DNA from: Leishmania donovani | Taxonomy: Eukaryota > Euglenozoa > Kinetoplastea > Trypanosomatida > Trypanosomatidae | Direction: 5' to 3' | NCBI RefSeq assembly: GCF_000227135.1 | Contig: NC_018238.1 | Span: 526,483 to 580,223, forward strand | Length of the DNA: 53,741 bases | Shown: positions 40,251 through 49,525 of the stretch, one piece after another | How positions within the stretch are numbered: the stretch's first letter is position 1 | How the letters are laid out: every line of letters starts with the position of its first letter | Translations under genes and position numbers: made by a program | The notes under the pieces: generated by a model | Databases searched by the model: none | Seen by the model: only the letters and a program-made list of their open reading frames with translations | Told to the model about the DNA's origin: nothing

Positions 40251-40991
40251 GGCGCGGCGGAAACAAAAAGTACAAGTTGGTGACAAGACAGCGGGAGCTC
40301 AGGCAGCCTGAGCTGTGCTGGGTAAAGCCAGACGAAGCGCTTGATGGGCGCCGAGCCCCGAAGCGATCGAAGCGTGACGAGTCGTGCACACAGCAAGTCG
40401 CATGGTTCGCCGTGGCGACACGTGCACTGGGCCTCCGTCGAGTGTGCAGTTCCCGCTCCCCTCGGTCTCCTTTTGGAAAAGTACGTTGATGGGTATCTCA
40501 TTTTTGGGTTCCACTTGATGCCCCACTGCTCACGTCGTCGCTCTCCATGNNNNNNNNNNNNNNNNNNNNNNNNNNNNNNNNNNNNNNNNNNNNNNNNNNN
40601 NNNNNNNNNNNNNNNNNNNNNNNNNNNNNNNNNNNNNNNNNNNNNNNNATGCCACAGTGACGTGTGGTCCCCGTTGTCAGGAAGAGAGGCACGGCGCGGC
40701 GGAAACAAAAAGTACAAGTTGGTGACAAGACAGCGGGAGCTCAGGCAGCCTGAGCTGTGCTGGGTAAAGCCAGACGAAGCGCTTGATGGGCGCCGAGCCC
40801 CGAAGCGATCGAAGCGTGACGAGTCGTGCACACAGCAAGTCGCATGGTTCGCCGTGGCGACACGTGCACTGGGCCTCCGTCGAGTGTGCAGTTCCCGCTC
40901 CCCTCGGTCTCCTTTTGGAAAAGTACGTTGATGGGTATCTCATTTTTGGGTTCCACTTGATGCCCCACTGCTCACGTCGTCGCTCTCCATG
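40207..40991. repeat. 343-bp direct duplication flanking a gap
   Basis: 40207-40549 and 40649-40991 are identical by eye, separated by exactly the 99-N gap at 40550-40648. This is the pattern of two overlapping contigs placed end to end rather than a biological tandem repeat. The first 44 bases of each copy belong to the SIDER-like element. Confidence 0.8.
40550..40648. other. Assembly gap (99 N)
   Basis: Placeholder gap between two identical contig ends. Confidence 0.95.
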
Positions 40992-41344
40992 CTTCTATTC
41001 ACTTCCACCTCTCCGCTTTCGTGTTTCGTTGTTGTTGTGGTTTCCCTTCACCGCGCAAACATCGCGTCACGATCGCCCGCTTTCATGGTGCATGCTCGAT
41101 GGGGGGACACATGACGGACGCCCTTCAGCTATTGATTTCAGCGAGAGCACGAAGGTGCAGCGGCGACATTGGTGCAAACTAGGATAGAGCAAGAACACAA
41201 TACGAACAGCTTGACGACACACTCTTCTCTGAGGCGCATCTGCAGTCGCTTGTACGCGCGTGTACCTACGCCTTTTCCTGTCTACCTCTACTCTGTTTCT
41301 ATTTTTGATATCTGCCTTTACTTTCGCTCTTCGTTTCCTGTGCG

Positions 41345-41358
41345 TCTTTTTTTTTCAG
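41345..41358 (+). promoter_or_regulatory. Predicted trans-splice acceptor for the 41607 gene
   Basis: TCTTTTTTTTTCAG with AG at 41357-41358. This would include in-frame ATGs at both 41490 and 41607. Confidence 0.4.
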
Positions 41359-41606
41359 TTCGCGTGTTGCTTTCCTTTCCTTTCCTTGTGTCGTCATTTA
41401 TTTATTTGGCATCCTTTGTGTGCGCATAAACCGCTCCCACGCACCGTGAGCGTGCGCGTCCCTTTTTCGGTTTGCCGGCCGGCTTCTGCATGTATTTAAC
41501 CTCACTCGCGACCACGCACGGCAAACAGAATAAACAGCCGCGTTTGTGCTCAAAAAACGTCGCCACACTGGAACGTGTCCTCTTTTCTCAAACGAGGCTC
41601 GAGTTT

Positions 41607-42209
41607 ATGCGTAGGTCGGAGGATGGGAAGGTAGATGTAGCCGTGCGGCGCTGTCGGGCGTGGAGCGCGCCTGCGGCACCGCTTAGCCACATCTGCGGAA
41701 GCCACAATGGCTCCTCCGTGCGGGGTGCCGCGGGAGCCATTGCAGGCGACCACACACACTTTCCACTGCCGCCTACCATTTATCGCCTTTTCCCTACAAA
41801 GACAGTATTCGCTTCGTTGGACATTCCGTTTACCCCATCGCTGGGGGCCCCCTGCAATGGGGGGCGACAGGCACCATGCTCCCCACCGGCGGAGACGGAG
41901 ACGCTCGAAGCTCTCAAGGCTGAGCTGCTGGCCGCAAAGCATCAGATAAGGCTGCTCAACACGGCAAGCGCACAATCTTTTCACAGCTACGCAGCACTGG
42001 AGGCCGAGAACGCAGAACTGAGGGATGCCAGCCGGCGCCTGCGCGAGGCCAATGACGAGCTGAAGGCGCGCCTCGCACAGCGCAACGATGAGGTGAATGA
42101 GCAGCTGCATCTCATCTGCGACTTGGAAAAGAAGCTCGAAGAGTTTAGCTGCTTCAACACGGCAGCACACTTATCGGCACGCAAATCTCTTAATGGAGGT
42201 TCGAAGTGA
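41607..42209 (+). CDS. Coiled-coil hypothetical protein (200 aa)
   Basis: No family recognised. The C-terminal half (residues ~95-185: ETETLEALKAELLAAKHQIR, LEAENAELRDASRRLREAND, EVNEQLHLICDLEKKLEEFS) is a clear coiled coil with leucines at heptad spacing. The N-terminal half is low-complexity with Ala/Gly/Pro/Arg. The start is uncertain: an in-frame ATG at 41490 would add 39 residues. The coding signal is strong only from about 41850 to the stop, so the N-terminus may be later still. No membrane segment. It may act as a scaffold or dimerising protein, but nothing in context says where. Confidence 0.65.
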   Translation: MRRSEDGKVDVAVRRCRAWSAPAAPLSHICGSHNGSSVRGAAGAIAGDHTHFPLPPTIYRLFPTKTVFASLDIPFTPSLGAPCNGGRQAPCSPPAETETLEALKAELLAAKHQIRLLNTASAQSFHSYAALEAENAELRDASRRLREANDELKARLAQRNDEVNEQLHLICDLEKKLEEFSCFNTAAHLSARKSLNGGSK

Positions 42210-42961
42210 CGTACGCGCGACGTGTGAGCACCTCGCACAGCTGCTGTGTGTATGCGTGTGTGCGGGCAGGGCTTCGTTGTCTAGGGTGTCTTCGGGTGAA
42301 AAGTAAGACGAATGTGATGGGACGGCAATCTTTCACCTCTCTGCACGCGTGTGGAAACTGCCTTTGGGTCAATGTCCGGGTTTTCTCTTTTGCGGCTGCA
42401 TCCTGTATTACTTGCAGGATCGCCATCCGCTCCCTCTCTCTCGCCGCCTGTTTGTGTATGTGTGCGTGTGTGTGCGTATGTGTATGTGTATACGTCTGTG
42501 TGCGCGTGCATGCATGTGTGTGGTTCAGTGGCACAGAACAACAGAACAGAAATGTTGCCCACCACAAAGAATTGTGTGCTGTCACGGATGCAGAAACTCA
42601 TTCTCCTCCCACGCCAGTTGAGTGTTGTTACAACAGCTGCACTGGAAATGCCACAGGGTGCACGCACTTGGAGACCTTTACGATCCACAAAGCTGACTCT
42701 TCAGAGAGGGTACTCATGCATCAACCGGTGTACTTCTTCGTGCTCTGTGCGCGTGATGATACCAAGAGAAGAGCTGTGGGGGCTTTCCACGTCCACTGGT
42801 TCACCTTTCCGCGTGCTTACCTTGCCTCCTGCTCTTACTTGTTGACACACGTGCACACAAACGTACATACACAGCTGCCGACGCAGTGCGCGCTCTGCTG
42901 GGCGAATTTGGAAGCCTCCCCTCTTTTTCACTGTGAGCTGCTGCCGTGCGGTTTAGCGCAG
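42210..42961 (+). other. Spacer and leader before uL4m
   Basis: The uL4m frame is open back to 42206, but this part translates into Cys/Val runs from a TG-rich microsatellite (about 42455-42520) and shows no protein character. It is read as spacer. A CT-rich tract and AG (42936-42937) precede the real start. Confidence 0.6.
42913..42937 (+). promoter_or_regulatory. Predicted trans-splice acceptor for uL4m
   Basis: GCCTCCCCTCTTTTTCACTG followed by AG at 42936-42937, 24 nt before the ATG at 42962. Confidence 0.5.
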
Positions 42962-44338
42962 ATGCGACGCGTTCCCAGATCGATCGCTGACACCTCGGCA
43001 CAGGTTCGCTGCTTCGTGTTCGGAGCGATGTACGACAGTCGCTCATCGGGTGTGCACGACGTGGCACCACGAGATGAAGTCGACTTCATGTACGAGGGAC
43101 CACACCAGGTACTCCCGGGTGCGCATCCGCTGCCGCTTTTCCACCCCAACAACTCTGTCACACGACCACCCGTATCCCCTTACCTGCCGTCTCCTCAGCG
43201 GCCACACCCGTACTTCACCCACGAACTGCCGGAGCTGCCACATTTTCAGACAACAAGGCCGATCGTCTACACCGTGGGCACAATGAAGCAACGCATCGTG
43301 GCGCCGGTGTTCGACCTCTCGAACAACGTCACGCACACTCGCGAGTTGGACCCGTTCATATTCGGCTTTTACCCGGAAACAGAGGAGATGGCCAAAAACC
43401 TGAGCTACTGGCTCGTGCGCTGCCAGAACTTTTCCAGCAAGTGGGACTACGAGAACCGCGAGATTTGGCGAAAGGCCAAGAAGAACTGGCCGAATACGGG
43501 CATGGGCATGGCACGCGTTGGCGACCGCAAGAACCACGCCCACCCATGGGGAGCGCAATCAAAGCCGGTGAAGCCGTGGAACATGCTCATGCCAACAATG
43601 GATGTTAAGACGTGGAGCAAGAGTAATCGCATGCTCGTCACGCTCAAGATGCTGCAGGGAAAACTGCAAATTGTGGAGCGTCTGACGCTGCCCGAGCCCA
43701 CGCAGGAGGCGTACCTGCAGCTGTGCCGCACCATGGGCTGGGACGTGCGACACACGGGCGGTGGCGCACTATTCATGGATGGGGGCTCGCGGCTGACGCC
43801 GAGCAGCGAGTACGATCGCGCGTTCTTCTTTGGTAGCTTTTTCAATGGGCGCAACAAGCTGGTCCGTCCGACGCTGTTGTGCGACGAGCCCTACGACTAC
43901 AACCGCACCTCTTCCAAGGCGCGCACCAAAGGCCCGAAGGGCCAGAAGAACCCCATCCCCATCAACCGATTTAACGCCTACGACGCTCTCACCCACGACA
44001 CTCTCATCATTACGGAAGGCGCACTAATGCAACTTGAAGATGAGATGTACACGCACAAGTTGGCAATACTACCGCCGCACATCCGCGCGCAATTGCCGGA
44101 GCGTGGGTTTCTTGACAGCGAGGTCTTGGGTGACGTGCCGCCTGCACTGCAGACTGTCCAGATGGAGGCGGCGGCGCGCACGGAGGAGGCAGAGCGGGCA
44201 ATGTACGCCCCATACTACGACAACCCATATCACCCATGGAAGGATGAGGGTGAGGCGTCGTACGCCGTGGACGCTGTCGAAGGGACGGTGCAGCGCTACA
44301 TCAAGTCTCGCAAGACGTCGTGGATGATGCTCTCGTAG
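42962..44338 (+). CDS. Mitochondrial large-subunit ribosomal protein uL4m (458 aa)
   Basis: Large, basic and with a short N-terminal Arg-rich segment (MRRVPRSIADTS) suited to mitochondrial import. The core matches uL4: RIVAPVFDLSNN resembles the N-terminal strand, followed by LDPFIFGFYPE; then from residue ~178 TGMGMARVGDRKNHAHPWGA and SKPVKPWNML correspond to the uL4 loop 'G.GRAR.G....P.WRGGG..FGPKPRDW' that lines the exit tunnel, and the C-terminal Rossmann-like part gives VTLKMLQGKLQIVERLTLPE and YLQLCRTMGWD. The usual ~205-aa uL4 is more than doubled by an extended N-terminus and a ~180-residue C-terminal extension, as is common for kinetoplastid mitoribosomal proteins. The Trp-Arg-Gly-Gly-Gly of bacterial uL4 is reduced to PWGA here. 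The start follows an acceptor at 42937. Confidence 0.85.
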   Translation: MRRVPRSIADTSAQVRCFVFGAMYDSRSSGVHDVAPRDEVDFMYEGPHQVLPGAHPLPLFHPNNSVTRPPVSPYLPSPQRPHPYFTHELPELPHFQTTRPIVYTVGTMKQRIVAPVFDLSNNVTHTRELDPFIFGFYPETEEMAKNLSYWLVRCQNFSSKWDYENREIWRKAKKNWPNTGMGMARVGDRKNHAHPWGAQSKPVKPWNMLMPTMDVKTWSKSNRMLVTLKMLQGKLQIVERLTLPEPTQEAYLQLCRTMGWDVRHTGGGALFMDGGSRLTPSSEYDRAFFFGSFFNGRNKLVRPTLLCDEPYDYNRTSSKARTKGPKGQKNPIPINRFNAYDALTHDTLIITEGALMQLEDEMYTHKLAILPPHIRAQLPERGFLDSEVLGDVPPALQTVQMEAAARTEEAERAMYAPYYDNPYHPWKDEGEASYAVDAVEGTVQRYIKSRKTSWMMLS

Positions 44339-45062
44339 AATACCGCACATCACGGATGTACGTGACTGGGCCGGTGTTCGTTCTGCCGGCGCGTGGCCGC
44401 TGAAGGACTCGTACACGTTGTGTGCACGAACGCCGTTTTGCGACTCCAGCTGTGTCCGTCAAACACACACGCAAGCACACGCATCTCGCTGTGCTGACGA
44501 GTGGTGCATCTAAGGCGATGGCTGCTGGTGATTAGTGCTGTTGTGTTTTGTTTCAGTTACTGGGTTACATTTCCATACACACAAAGAAAGAGAAACACCG
44601 ATCACAAAAAAAAACAAAAAAATCACTGAGTGCGACGTGGTAACGCCGCGTCATGATGACGCCGCAGATTTCTTCGTCTGCTCGCCTGCAGCGCCAGCAC
44701 CCTCCTCGTGGGATTCACATGCGTGCGAACACCTGCTAGAAGCACGGACGAGAGAAGGGATGCCTCGGCCTCCGCGCGACTTGTACACAGTGTGCCTGTG
44801 TGAGCATGGACTCTTCGGCGCCAGTGCGGAACCATCTCCTTATCGAAAACAATGAGTGGGATCACTAGCCAGCGTGCGATGTGTGTGCTTCTGCTTCACC
44901 CTTCCTCATGGCGATGTGCGGGATGCCTGCGCATTTTCACTCTCCCAGCGAAAAACCGTGCAAAGCCAGCAGCTGATGCACTCACGGCGGGGGTGTGTGC
45001 CTCTCATGTCGCGTGTGGCTCCCTACTCTCTTTGCTTTTCTTCTGCTCTCGTTCTTCTCGTG

Positions 45063-45173
45063 ATGAGTGCCAGAACACTGGTGCGCAAGGCGGAAGAAAT
45101 GGAGGTGATGTGCATGGTCTACTCCGGTCTTATTGGGGCCATCATGTTATGCCTTCTCGGTTCGGCACTCTAG
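45063..45173 (+). CDS. Possible 36-aa single-pass membrane peptide
   Basis: A short ATG frame encodes MSARTLVRKAEEMEVMCMVY followed by a hydrophobic segment SGLIGAIMLCLLGSAL and TAG: a charged N-terminus and a single C-terminal membrane helix. The layout is typical of tail-anchored or small respiratory-complex subunits. It lies right after a CT-rich stretch (about 45009-45060), but no AG lies between that tract and the ATG. No family recognised; this may well be chance. Confidence 0.3.
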   Translation: MSARTLVRKAEEMEVMCMVYSGLIGAIMLCLLGSAL

Positions 45174-46345
45174 GTTTCCTCATCTACACGTAGTGTTACC
45201 AAGCACTGTGTGTGCGTGAGCCGGGAAATGCGGCCACTGCTAGTGCTCTTCTTCGACCTGCTCAAAAAAATAACTGCTGGACTTGTCTCGTCGTTGGCCA
45301 AGAACATGCTCACAGCGAAGCTAGCGTGGGCGTCGGACTGCATGACGGTCCGTCACAAGCCACTCGAGCGAATCGGCTGATATGGTGCCATCTCTGTCGT
45401 CGATGTCCTCGATCGAACCCCAGTGCTGGCAACGGTTTATGGGGTGGGGTTATCCTCAATGGAAGTTGTCAGATACTGGAGACGGCGACGTGCAAACCGT
45501 TCCTATGAAACGACACAATTGATGGCAACGTTGCGCACGGGACGCACATCAACGAGCACGACCCCAGGAGCGATCACCTGGGATATTGCGCCGCCTGTGA
45601 GGTCGGGGTCGGCTGGTACCCCCACACACAAGTACCTGGACATAGGGGTGTGTGCTTGACGAACTGCTGTCTATGCTGCTTGTCCTGTACAGCTTCCTTC
45701 TGATGAGCTATGTGTCGGCTCTGGTGGCGGGGATTGCCGTCTGATGTCGTTGTGAAGCATCGACTGTCTTTTGAAGCAGCATGCCGTGTTGTTGCTTGGG
45801 GGCATTGCCTTGTCCCATCATCTTCTTGCACCCATCGACTGGTTTAACAAGGGCACGGAGCGCGCGTGGGCCTGGCCGCCGGCGTCGCCTCTCTCCCCGC
45901 GTGCTGCTGCGGCAGCAGAACAACAGGGTAATACCAGAGAAAGTGCTGTGGAGCTCAAGCGTATCGACGTCGCTCTTGCTGACTCAAACGAGAAGCGAGG
46001 CATCGAACATGTGGGCGCCGGTCTGCCTTCCCGCCACCCCTCACAAGAAAAAGGCAAAAAGACGTAAGAGTTGCTTATTCTCTAGACGTTTTCATTGCCT
46101 GCTATGTCGCTTGTCCGCAAAGGGGCACGCGGCGTGAGCTGACGTGCGCACTGAGAGTCGACTCAAAGTCACACCAGCTCCTTGCCCTACTTGCAAGTGT
46201 AGGGTATATGCGCGACATGGGATCTGCCGTTGCCCAGAACTCCAGTCGTACTCGGTTCGCTTCGCTAGCACTCGCTCTGGACGGCGCGTTCTCGGCATCC
46301 GCATCGGGTGCGTCTCCCTATTGTTGCTGAAATGGCTCCCGTTCT

Positions 46346-46407
46346 GCCCTCCACCTTGTTCTCCCTTCCGTTTCTCTTGCTCTGTTTCCGTGGTTTGCAT
46401 CGTCGAG
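46346..46407 (+). promoter_or_regulatory. Predicted trans-splice acceptor for the 46438 gene
   Basis: CCTCCACCTTGTTCTCCCTT continues in pyrimidines to TCTGTTTCCGTGG; AG at 46406-46407 lies 31 nt upstream of the ATG, favouring this start over the long open extension upstream. Confidence 0.5.
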
Positions 46408-46437
46408 CAGCGGGAGTGTCTTCTGCGACCTTCACCC

Positions 46438-48294
46438 ATGAAAGCGTTGGGGCACGGCCCCATCACGCGCCTGGCGAACACGGCCGCCCCCGGTGGATCG
46501 GCAGCTCCAGGTGCAATCTACAACCGCGACGACTGGAACGCAGGCCGCGACATGAGTGCCGAGGAGCGACGATGCGGGATTCTCACACGCCTCTGCACCC
46601 TTGCCGCTACGGCTCCGCGCGAAGGGGCATCGCCGGCGTGCGGGCTGGCTCCGTTGGAAGCCGTGATCCGGGCCCAGTCCACGGATGCACACGTTGCAGA
46701 GGTCGACGCGAACGGCGGCGGCGCCTTTCTTGAGAACGCACCGAAAGGGCGTTGGCGCAAGATATCTCGTTCAAAGACGCTACTGGTGGAGGACACGGCA
46801 ACACCATTTAGCAACCCAGAAAAGAGTTTCTCGCCGCGCGTGCAGAGCTACGGCGAGTACGTGCGGCGGATCGGGAAACTTCCGGAAGGGCGGCCGCTTC
46901 TTCGTTTCGCGATGTTTCGTGACGGGTACTCGCTGGACTCGGTGCGCCACCGACTCCGCTACGAAATTGGGGTCCCGCACGACGGAGTCTACCTTCACGA
47001 GCCACCAGGCGGCTCTTTCGCAGCCGTAACCCAATTTGGCGTTGCCATCGGAGTGACGCGCGAGCAGCTGCCTCACGCGTCGCGGCACTACAATGTTCAT
47101 GCGCTTATCTTTGACGACCGCAGCTACCACGCTCTCGACGAGTTGCCCCGCCTCTCTGCCGCCCCACAGGCGTACGTGCACCGCATTCTTCTGCGCTGTG
47201 TCTGCGGAGACGAAGCAGCTGTCGCGCAGCGCCTACGACACCTCAGCTCGAACGGTTTTGTCAACTACTTTGGTTTGGAGAGCTTCGGGATCGGGAGTAA
47301 CACCCTCTTCGACATGGCTGCCTTTGCCTCCCGCAGGGAACCCCATCGGTCGGTCGGCGCGTATCTTCAAACCCTCGCTGAGTGTAGCCCCCTGCACCAT
47401 CAGCCCTACCTGTCCTACGCAAATGCGGAGGAGAGTACCGTTGCAGGGGCGGTGACGGAGTGGCTGCGCGTGTGCGAGCGTGCCAAGCTGCCGAAGGAGA
47501 CACGCGAGGTGCTGCGAAAGCTCCACTGCTACCACCTTTCGCAACGTCACCCCAACGACGCGACGACCACATCCATGGAGGATGTATGGGAGGCGTGCCC
47601 CATCATGCATCGCACCGAGCAAAGCGCCGCCTCCTTTGTATGGAACGCCATGGCGTCGCAGCGGCTCCTGTCGTTTGGCAGTCGGCCAGTGAAGGGAGAT
47701 TTGGTGAGCCGCATCGGCGACCGCGGTGCGATGGAGATTGCCGAGGTCGCCAGCGACGTGGATGCCTCACAGTACACCATCGATGACGTTGTGCTACCCA
47801 TTCCATGTGGCCACACCCGTGCTGCGGAGCTGCGGTACCCGACGCACAGCGTTGATGAGGCGTTCTTCAAACAATTCGCAAGGAAGCACAGCCTCTCCTT
47901 TCTCTTTGACTCCGGCGTAGACTCGACCCCGAGGGCTCCGGCTACTCAGGGGTCCTACCGCCGTCTGGTGAGTCGACCACGCAACCTGCAGGCGGCGGTT
48001 TTGCGAGATCCTTCCTCTTGCGCAGCCCTCAAGAGCGATCTGTTTCTGTTGCAGGAGCATCAGCCGACTGAGGGTTGGTCGCTCGACTACGGGCGGCGCG
48101 TGCGTGAGCCGTCGAACTTCAATGTCTCGGAACGTTTTCGCGAGCGGATGAGCTGCATTCGGAAGCGGCGGACAGGTGAACACTCCGTAGCACTCGCTTT
48201 CGTTCTTCCCGCGGGATCGTCGCCGTGGGTAGCGCTGCGCGAGGCGTTTCACATGCACTACGGCACATTTCACGATTTGTACGGGGTGAGCTAA
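46438..48294 (+). CDS. TruD/PUS7-family pseudouridine synthase-like protein, catalytic Asp absent (618 aa)
   Basis: The fold is that of TruD/PUS7, which isomerises uridine to pseudouridine in RNA. Conserved family blocks are in order: LLRFAMFRDGYSLDSVRHRL (~155), NGFVNYFGLESFG (272-284, the 'NYFG.QRFG' block), SAASFVWNAMASQRLLSFGS with PVKGDLV, YTIDDVVLPIP, GSYRRLVSRP and a C-terminal AFVLPAGSSPWVALREAF. The catalytic block, G-x-K-D-x-R-A-x-T-x-Q in the family, is represented by residues 189-199 (PPGGSFAAVTQ); aligned on the final Gln, Gly 192 sits where the nucleophilic Asp should be. The protein is thus probably not an active synthase of the classical kind. Length fits the eukaryotic PUS7 size. 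The N-terminal ~45 residues are Ala/Gly-rich with Arg and could be a mitochondrial presequence. In trypanosome mitoribosome assembly intermediates pseudouridine-synthase-like factors have been reported, and uL4m lies next door; a structural role in RNA folding is a reasonable inference. Confidence 0.88.
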   Translation: MKALGHGPITRLANTAAPGGSAAPGAIYNRDDWNAGRDMSAEERRCGILTRLCTLAATAPREGASPACGLAPLEAVIRAQSTDAHVAEVDANGGGAFLENAPKGRWRKISRSKTLLVEDTATPFSNPEKSFSPRVQSYGEYVRRIGKLPEGRPLLRFAMFRDGYSLDSVRHRLRYEIGVPHDGVYLHEPPGGSFAAVTQFGVAIGVTREQLPHASRHYNVHALIFDDRSYHALDELPRLSAAPQAYVHRILLRCVCGDEAAVAQRLRHLSSNGFVNYFGLESFGIGSNTLFDMAAFASRREPHRSVGAYLQTLAECSPLHHQPYLSYANAEESTVAGAVTEWLRVCERAKLPKETREVLRKLHCYHLSQRHPNDATTTSMEDVWEACPIMHRTEQSAASFVWNAMASQRLLSFGSRPVKGDLVSRIGDRGAMEIAEVASDVDASQYTIDDVVLPIPCGHTRAAELRYPTHSVDEAFFKQFARKHSLSFLFDSGVDSTPRAPATQGSYRRLVSRPRNLQAAVLRDPSSCAALKSDLFLLQEHQPTEGWSLDYGRRVREPSNFNVSERFRERMSCIRKRRTGEHSVALAFVLPAGSSPWVALREAFHMHYGTFHDLYGVS

Positions 48295-48894
48295 GCTTTG
48301 TTGCTGAGGCCAAGCGTCAGCACTCTGAGGCGCAGCGCTGTCTCTCACGCAAGAACTGGGGCTCCTCTCTGGGCACCGGGCACGTTACAACACTACTAAC
48401 GCACCGTTACATGTGCTCCAGCTCCCTGCCACACTGTGCTTCTCCTTTCCTTTGGAGTCGCATGGCACCGTGGCGGTAGCAAACCAGCGCTAACCGACAG
48501 CGTCACAAAAAAAACAACGAGAGGGAGAAATTCGTGCTGACTATTTTCTTCCCGTCCACGGTCTTTTCCTTGACGTGCTTGCATGGATAGACACTGCAAC
48601 TGCTGCAACTGGGCCTCCTCACTGCCTGCGCCACAAGACTCTTCCACCATTACCAGAGCGCCCACTGACGCGATGCGCGTCTCTCGCGGCCCGTGTCCGT
48701 GCCACGCCCTTCAGTCCCACACCAGAAAGCGCTTCTTCTGTCTTCCACCTGTGCACCGACCCTTTCTCCTCCCCTCAAACGCCCCCGGTCTCTCTTTCTG
48801 GCAATGACCCTTTCTGCCTTCTATGATGAGTCGCCTGGCTTGCTGCCTCGCAAGGCCGTCGACCACGTCAACGCAAACTTGAGGAGGCCATCAC
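48295..48894 (+). other. Intergenic spacer, 0.6 kb
   Basis: No gene seen. A CT-rich tract (48766-48799) with AG at 48829-48830 is a candidate acceptor for the next gene. Confidence 0.55.
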
Positions 48895-49116
48895 ATGAGC
48901 TCTGGCGACGAGCATCGACGGCACTTTTGTGTCTCCCTCACGAATCTTCATGTTAATCTGGAGACCATCGGCGGCGTTACGTACCCGCACCACATCTTTG
49001 GTAGTAACATGGCGCTCCGAAGCGAAGAGGGCGAGCTGCTGCTGCCTGGCGCCAACGGAGAGGTCCATGTGAAGGAGGGCGGCCGCTACACCGTCGAGCA
49101 TGTCCTACCGAAGTAG
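48895..49116 (+). CDS. Small conserved-looking hypothetical protein (73 aa)
   Basis: A compact frame with coding-like third-position GC (for example GGCGGCGTTACGTACCCGCA) and alternating hydrophobic and polar residues such as HFCVSLTNLHVNLETIGGVT, ELLLPGANGEVHVKEGGRYT, pointing to a beta-rich domain. No signal peptide or membrane helix. No family recognised. The start is the first ATG of the frame and about 65 nt past a candidate acceptor. Real gene is likely because the spacing and codon use fit, but the small size keeps confidence moderate. Confidence 0.6.
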   Translation: MSSGDEHRRHFCVSLTNLHVNLETIGGVTYPHHIFGSNMALRSEEGELLLPGANGEVHVKEGGRYTVEHVLPK

Positions 49117-49525
49117 CGACTTGGGAAACGAAACAAATAGACGTTGCTGTGTTTACCCTCACCGGGGTTTTCGGGGTTTGCCTTTCTGTGTGTCTCTCTG
49201 CGCGGCCTTGTGCTTGCCCACGCCGCGGCTCGAGGTAATGGAGAGGGAGATAACATAGCACATGCCAGATATGTCGATGTCGTCGTCTTTGGTGCTGCAC
49301 GGCGCCCACCGATGTGTTCATGCCAATCGTGTTCTTTATCTGCACTGGACACGCCTCAGACAGTCGCCGGCTTCTCTTGTAGCCTGAATCGTTTTGTGTG
49401 TTCCCTCCTCTACCTTCCTTGTGGCTCAGAATAATGGCAACAGCTCACCTGCCCAGCCTCGCGTCTTCTCTACGCGTAGAACACCTCCGCCTCGTCTCCC
49501 TACTTCTCTTCCCCAGCGCAGCTCA
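49117..49525 (+). other. Intergenic spacer, 0.4 kb
   Basis: No gene seen; pyrimidine-rich. The frame of the next gene is open upstream from 49394, in a region read as leader. Confidence 0.55.
49487..49516 (+). promoter_or_regulatory. Predicted trans-splice acceptor for the SH3 gene, very close to the ATG
   Basis: CTCCGCCTCGTCTCCCTACT continues into TCTCTTCCCCAG with AG at 49515-49516 and another AG at 49520-49521. The ATG is at 49526, so the mRNA would have only 4-9 nt between spliced leader and start codon. Confidence 0.55.

Larger units (their letters stand above)
38566..41606 (+). other. Gene-free region (3 kb) with SIDER elements and two gaps
   Basis: No gene seen. Frames here either read through the repeated SIDER-like sequence or through N runs. 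The assembly is unreliable between 39150 and 41000 (see the repeat entries). Confidence 0.65.
44339..46437 (+). other. Intergenic spacer, 2.1 kb
   Basis: No credible large gene. A possible 36-codon small ORF is listed separately. Frames such as 45212-45508 and 45771-46067 have no family resemblance. Acceptor-like tracts precede the next gene. Confidence 0.6.

Noticed and set aside
40341..40931. Open frames across the 40.2-41.0 kb duplicated contig ends
   Set aside because: They read through N and through the duplicated assembly ends; not evidence of a gene.
42206..42961. N-terminal extension of uL4m by 252 codons
   Set aside because: It overlaps the stop of the preceding gene, reads through a TG microsatellite giving Cys/Val runs, and a good acceptor lies just before ATG 42962.
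46144..46437. 98-codon upstream extension of the TruD-like gene
   Set aside because: Cys/Pro/Ser-rich translation of a pyrimidine tract that serves better as the splice signal for ATG 46438.
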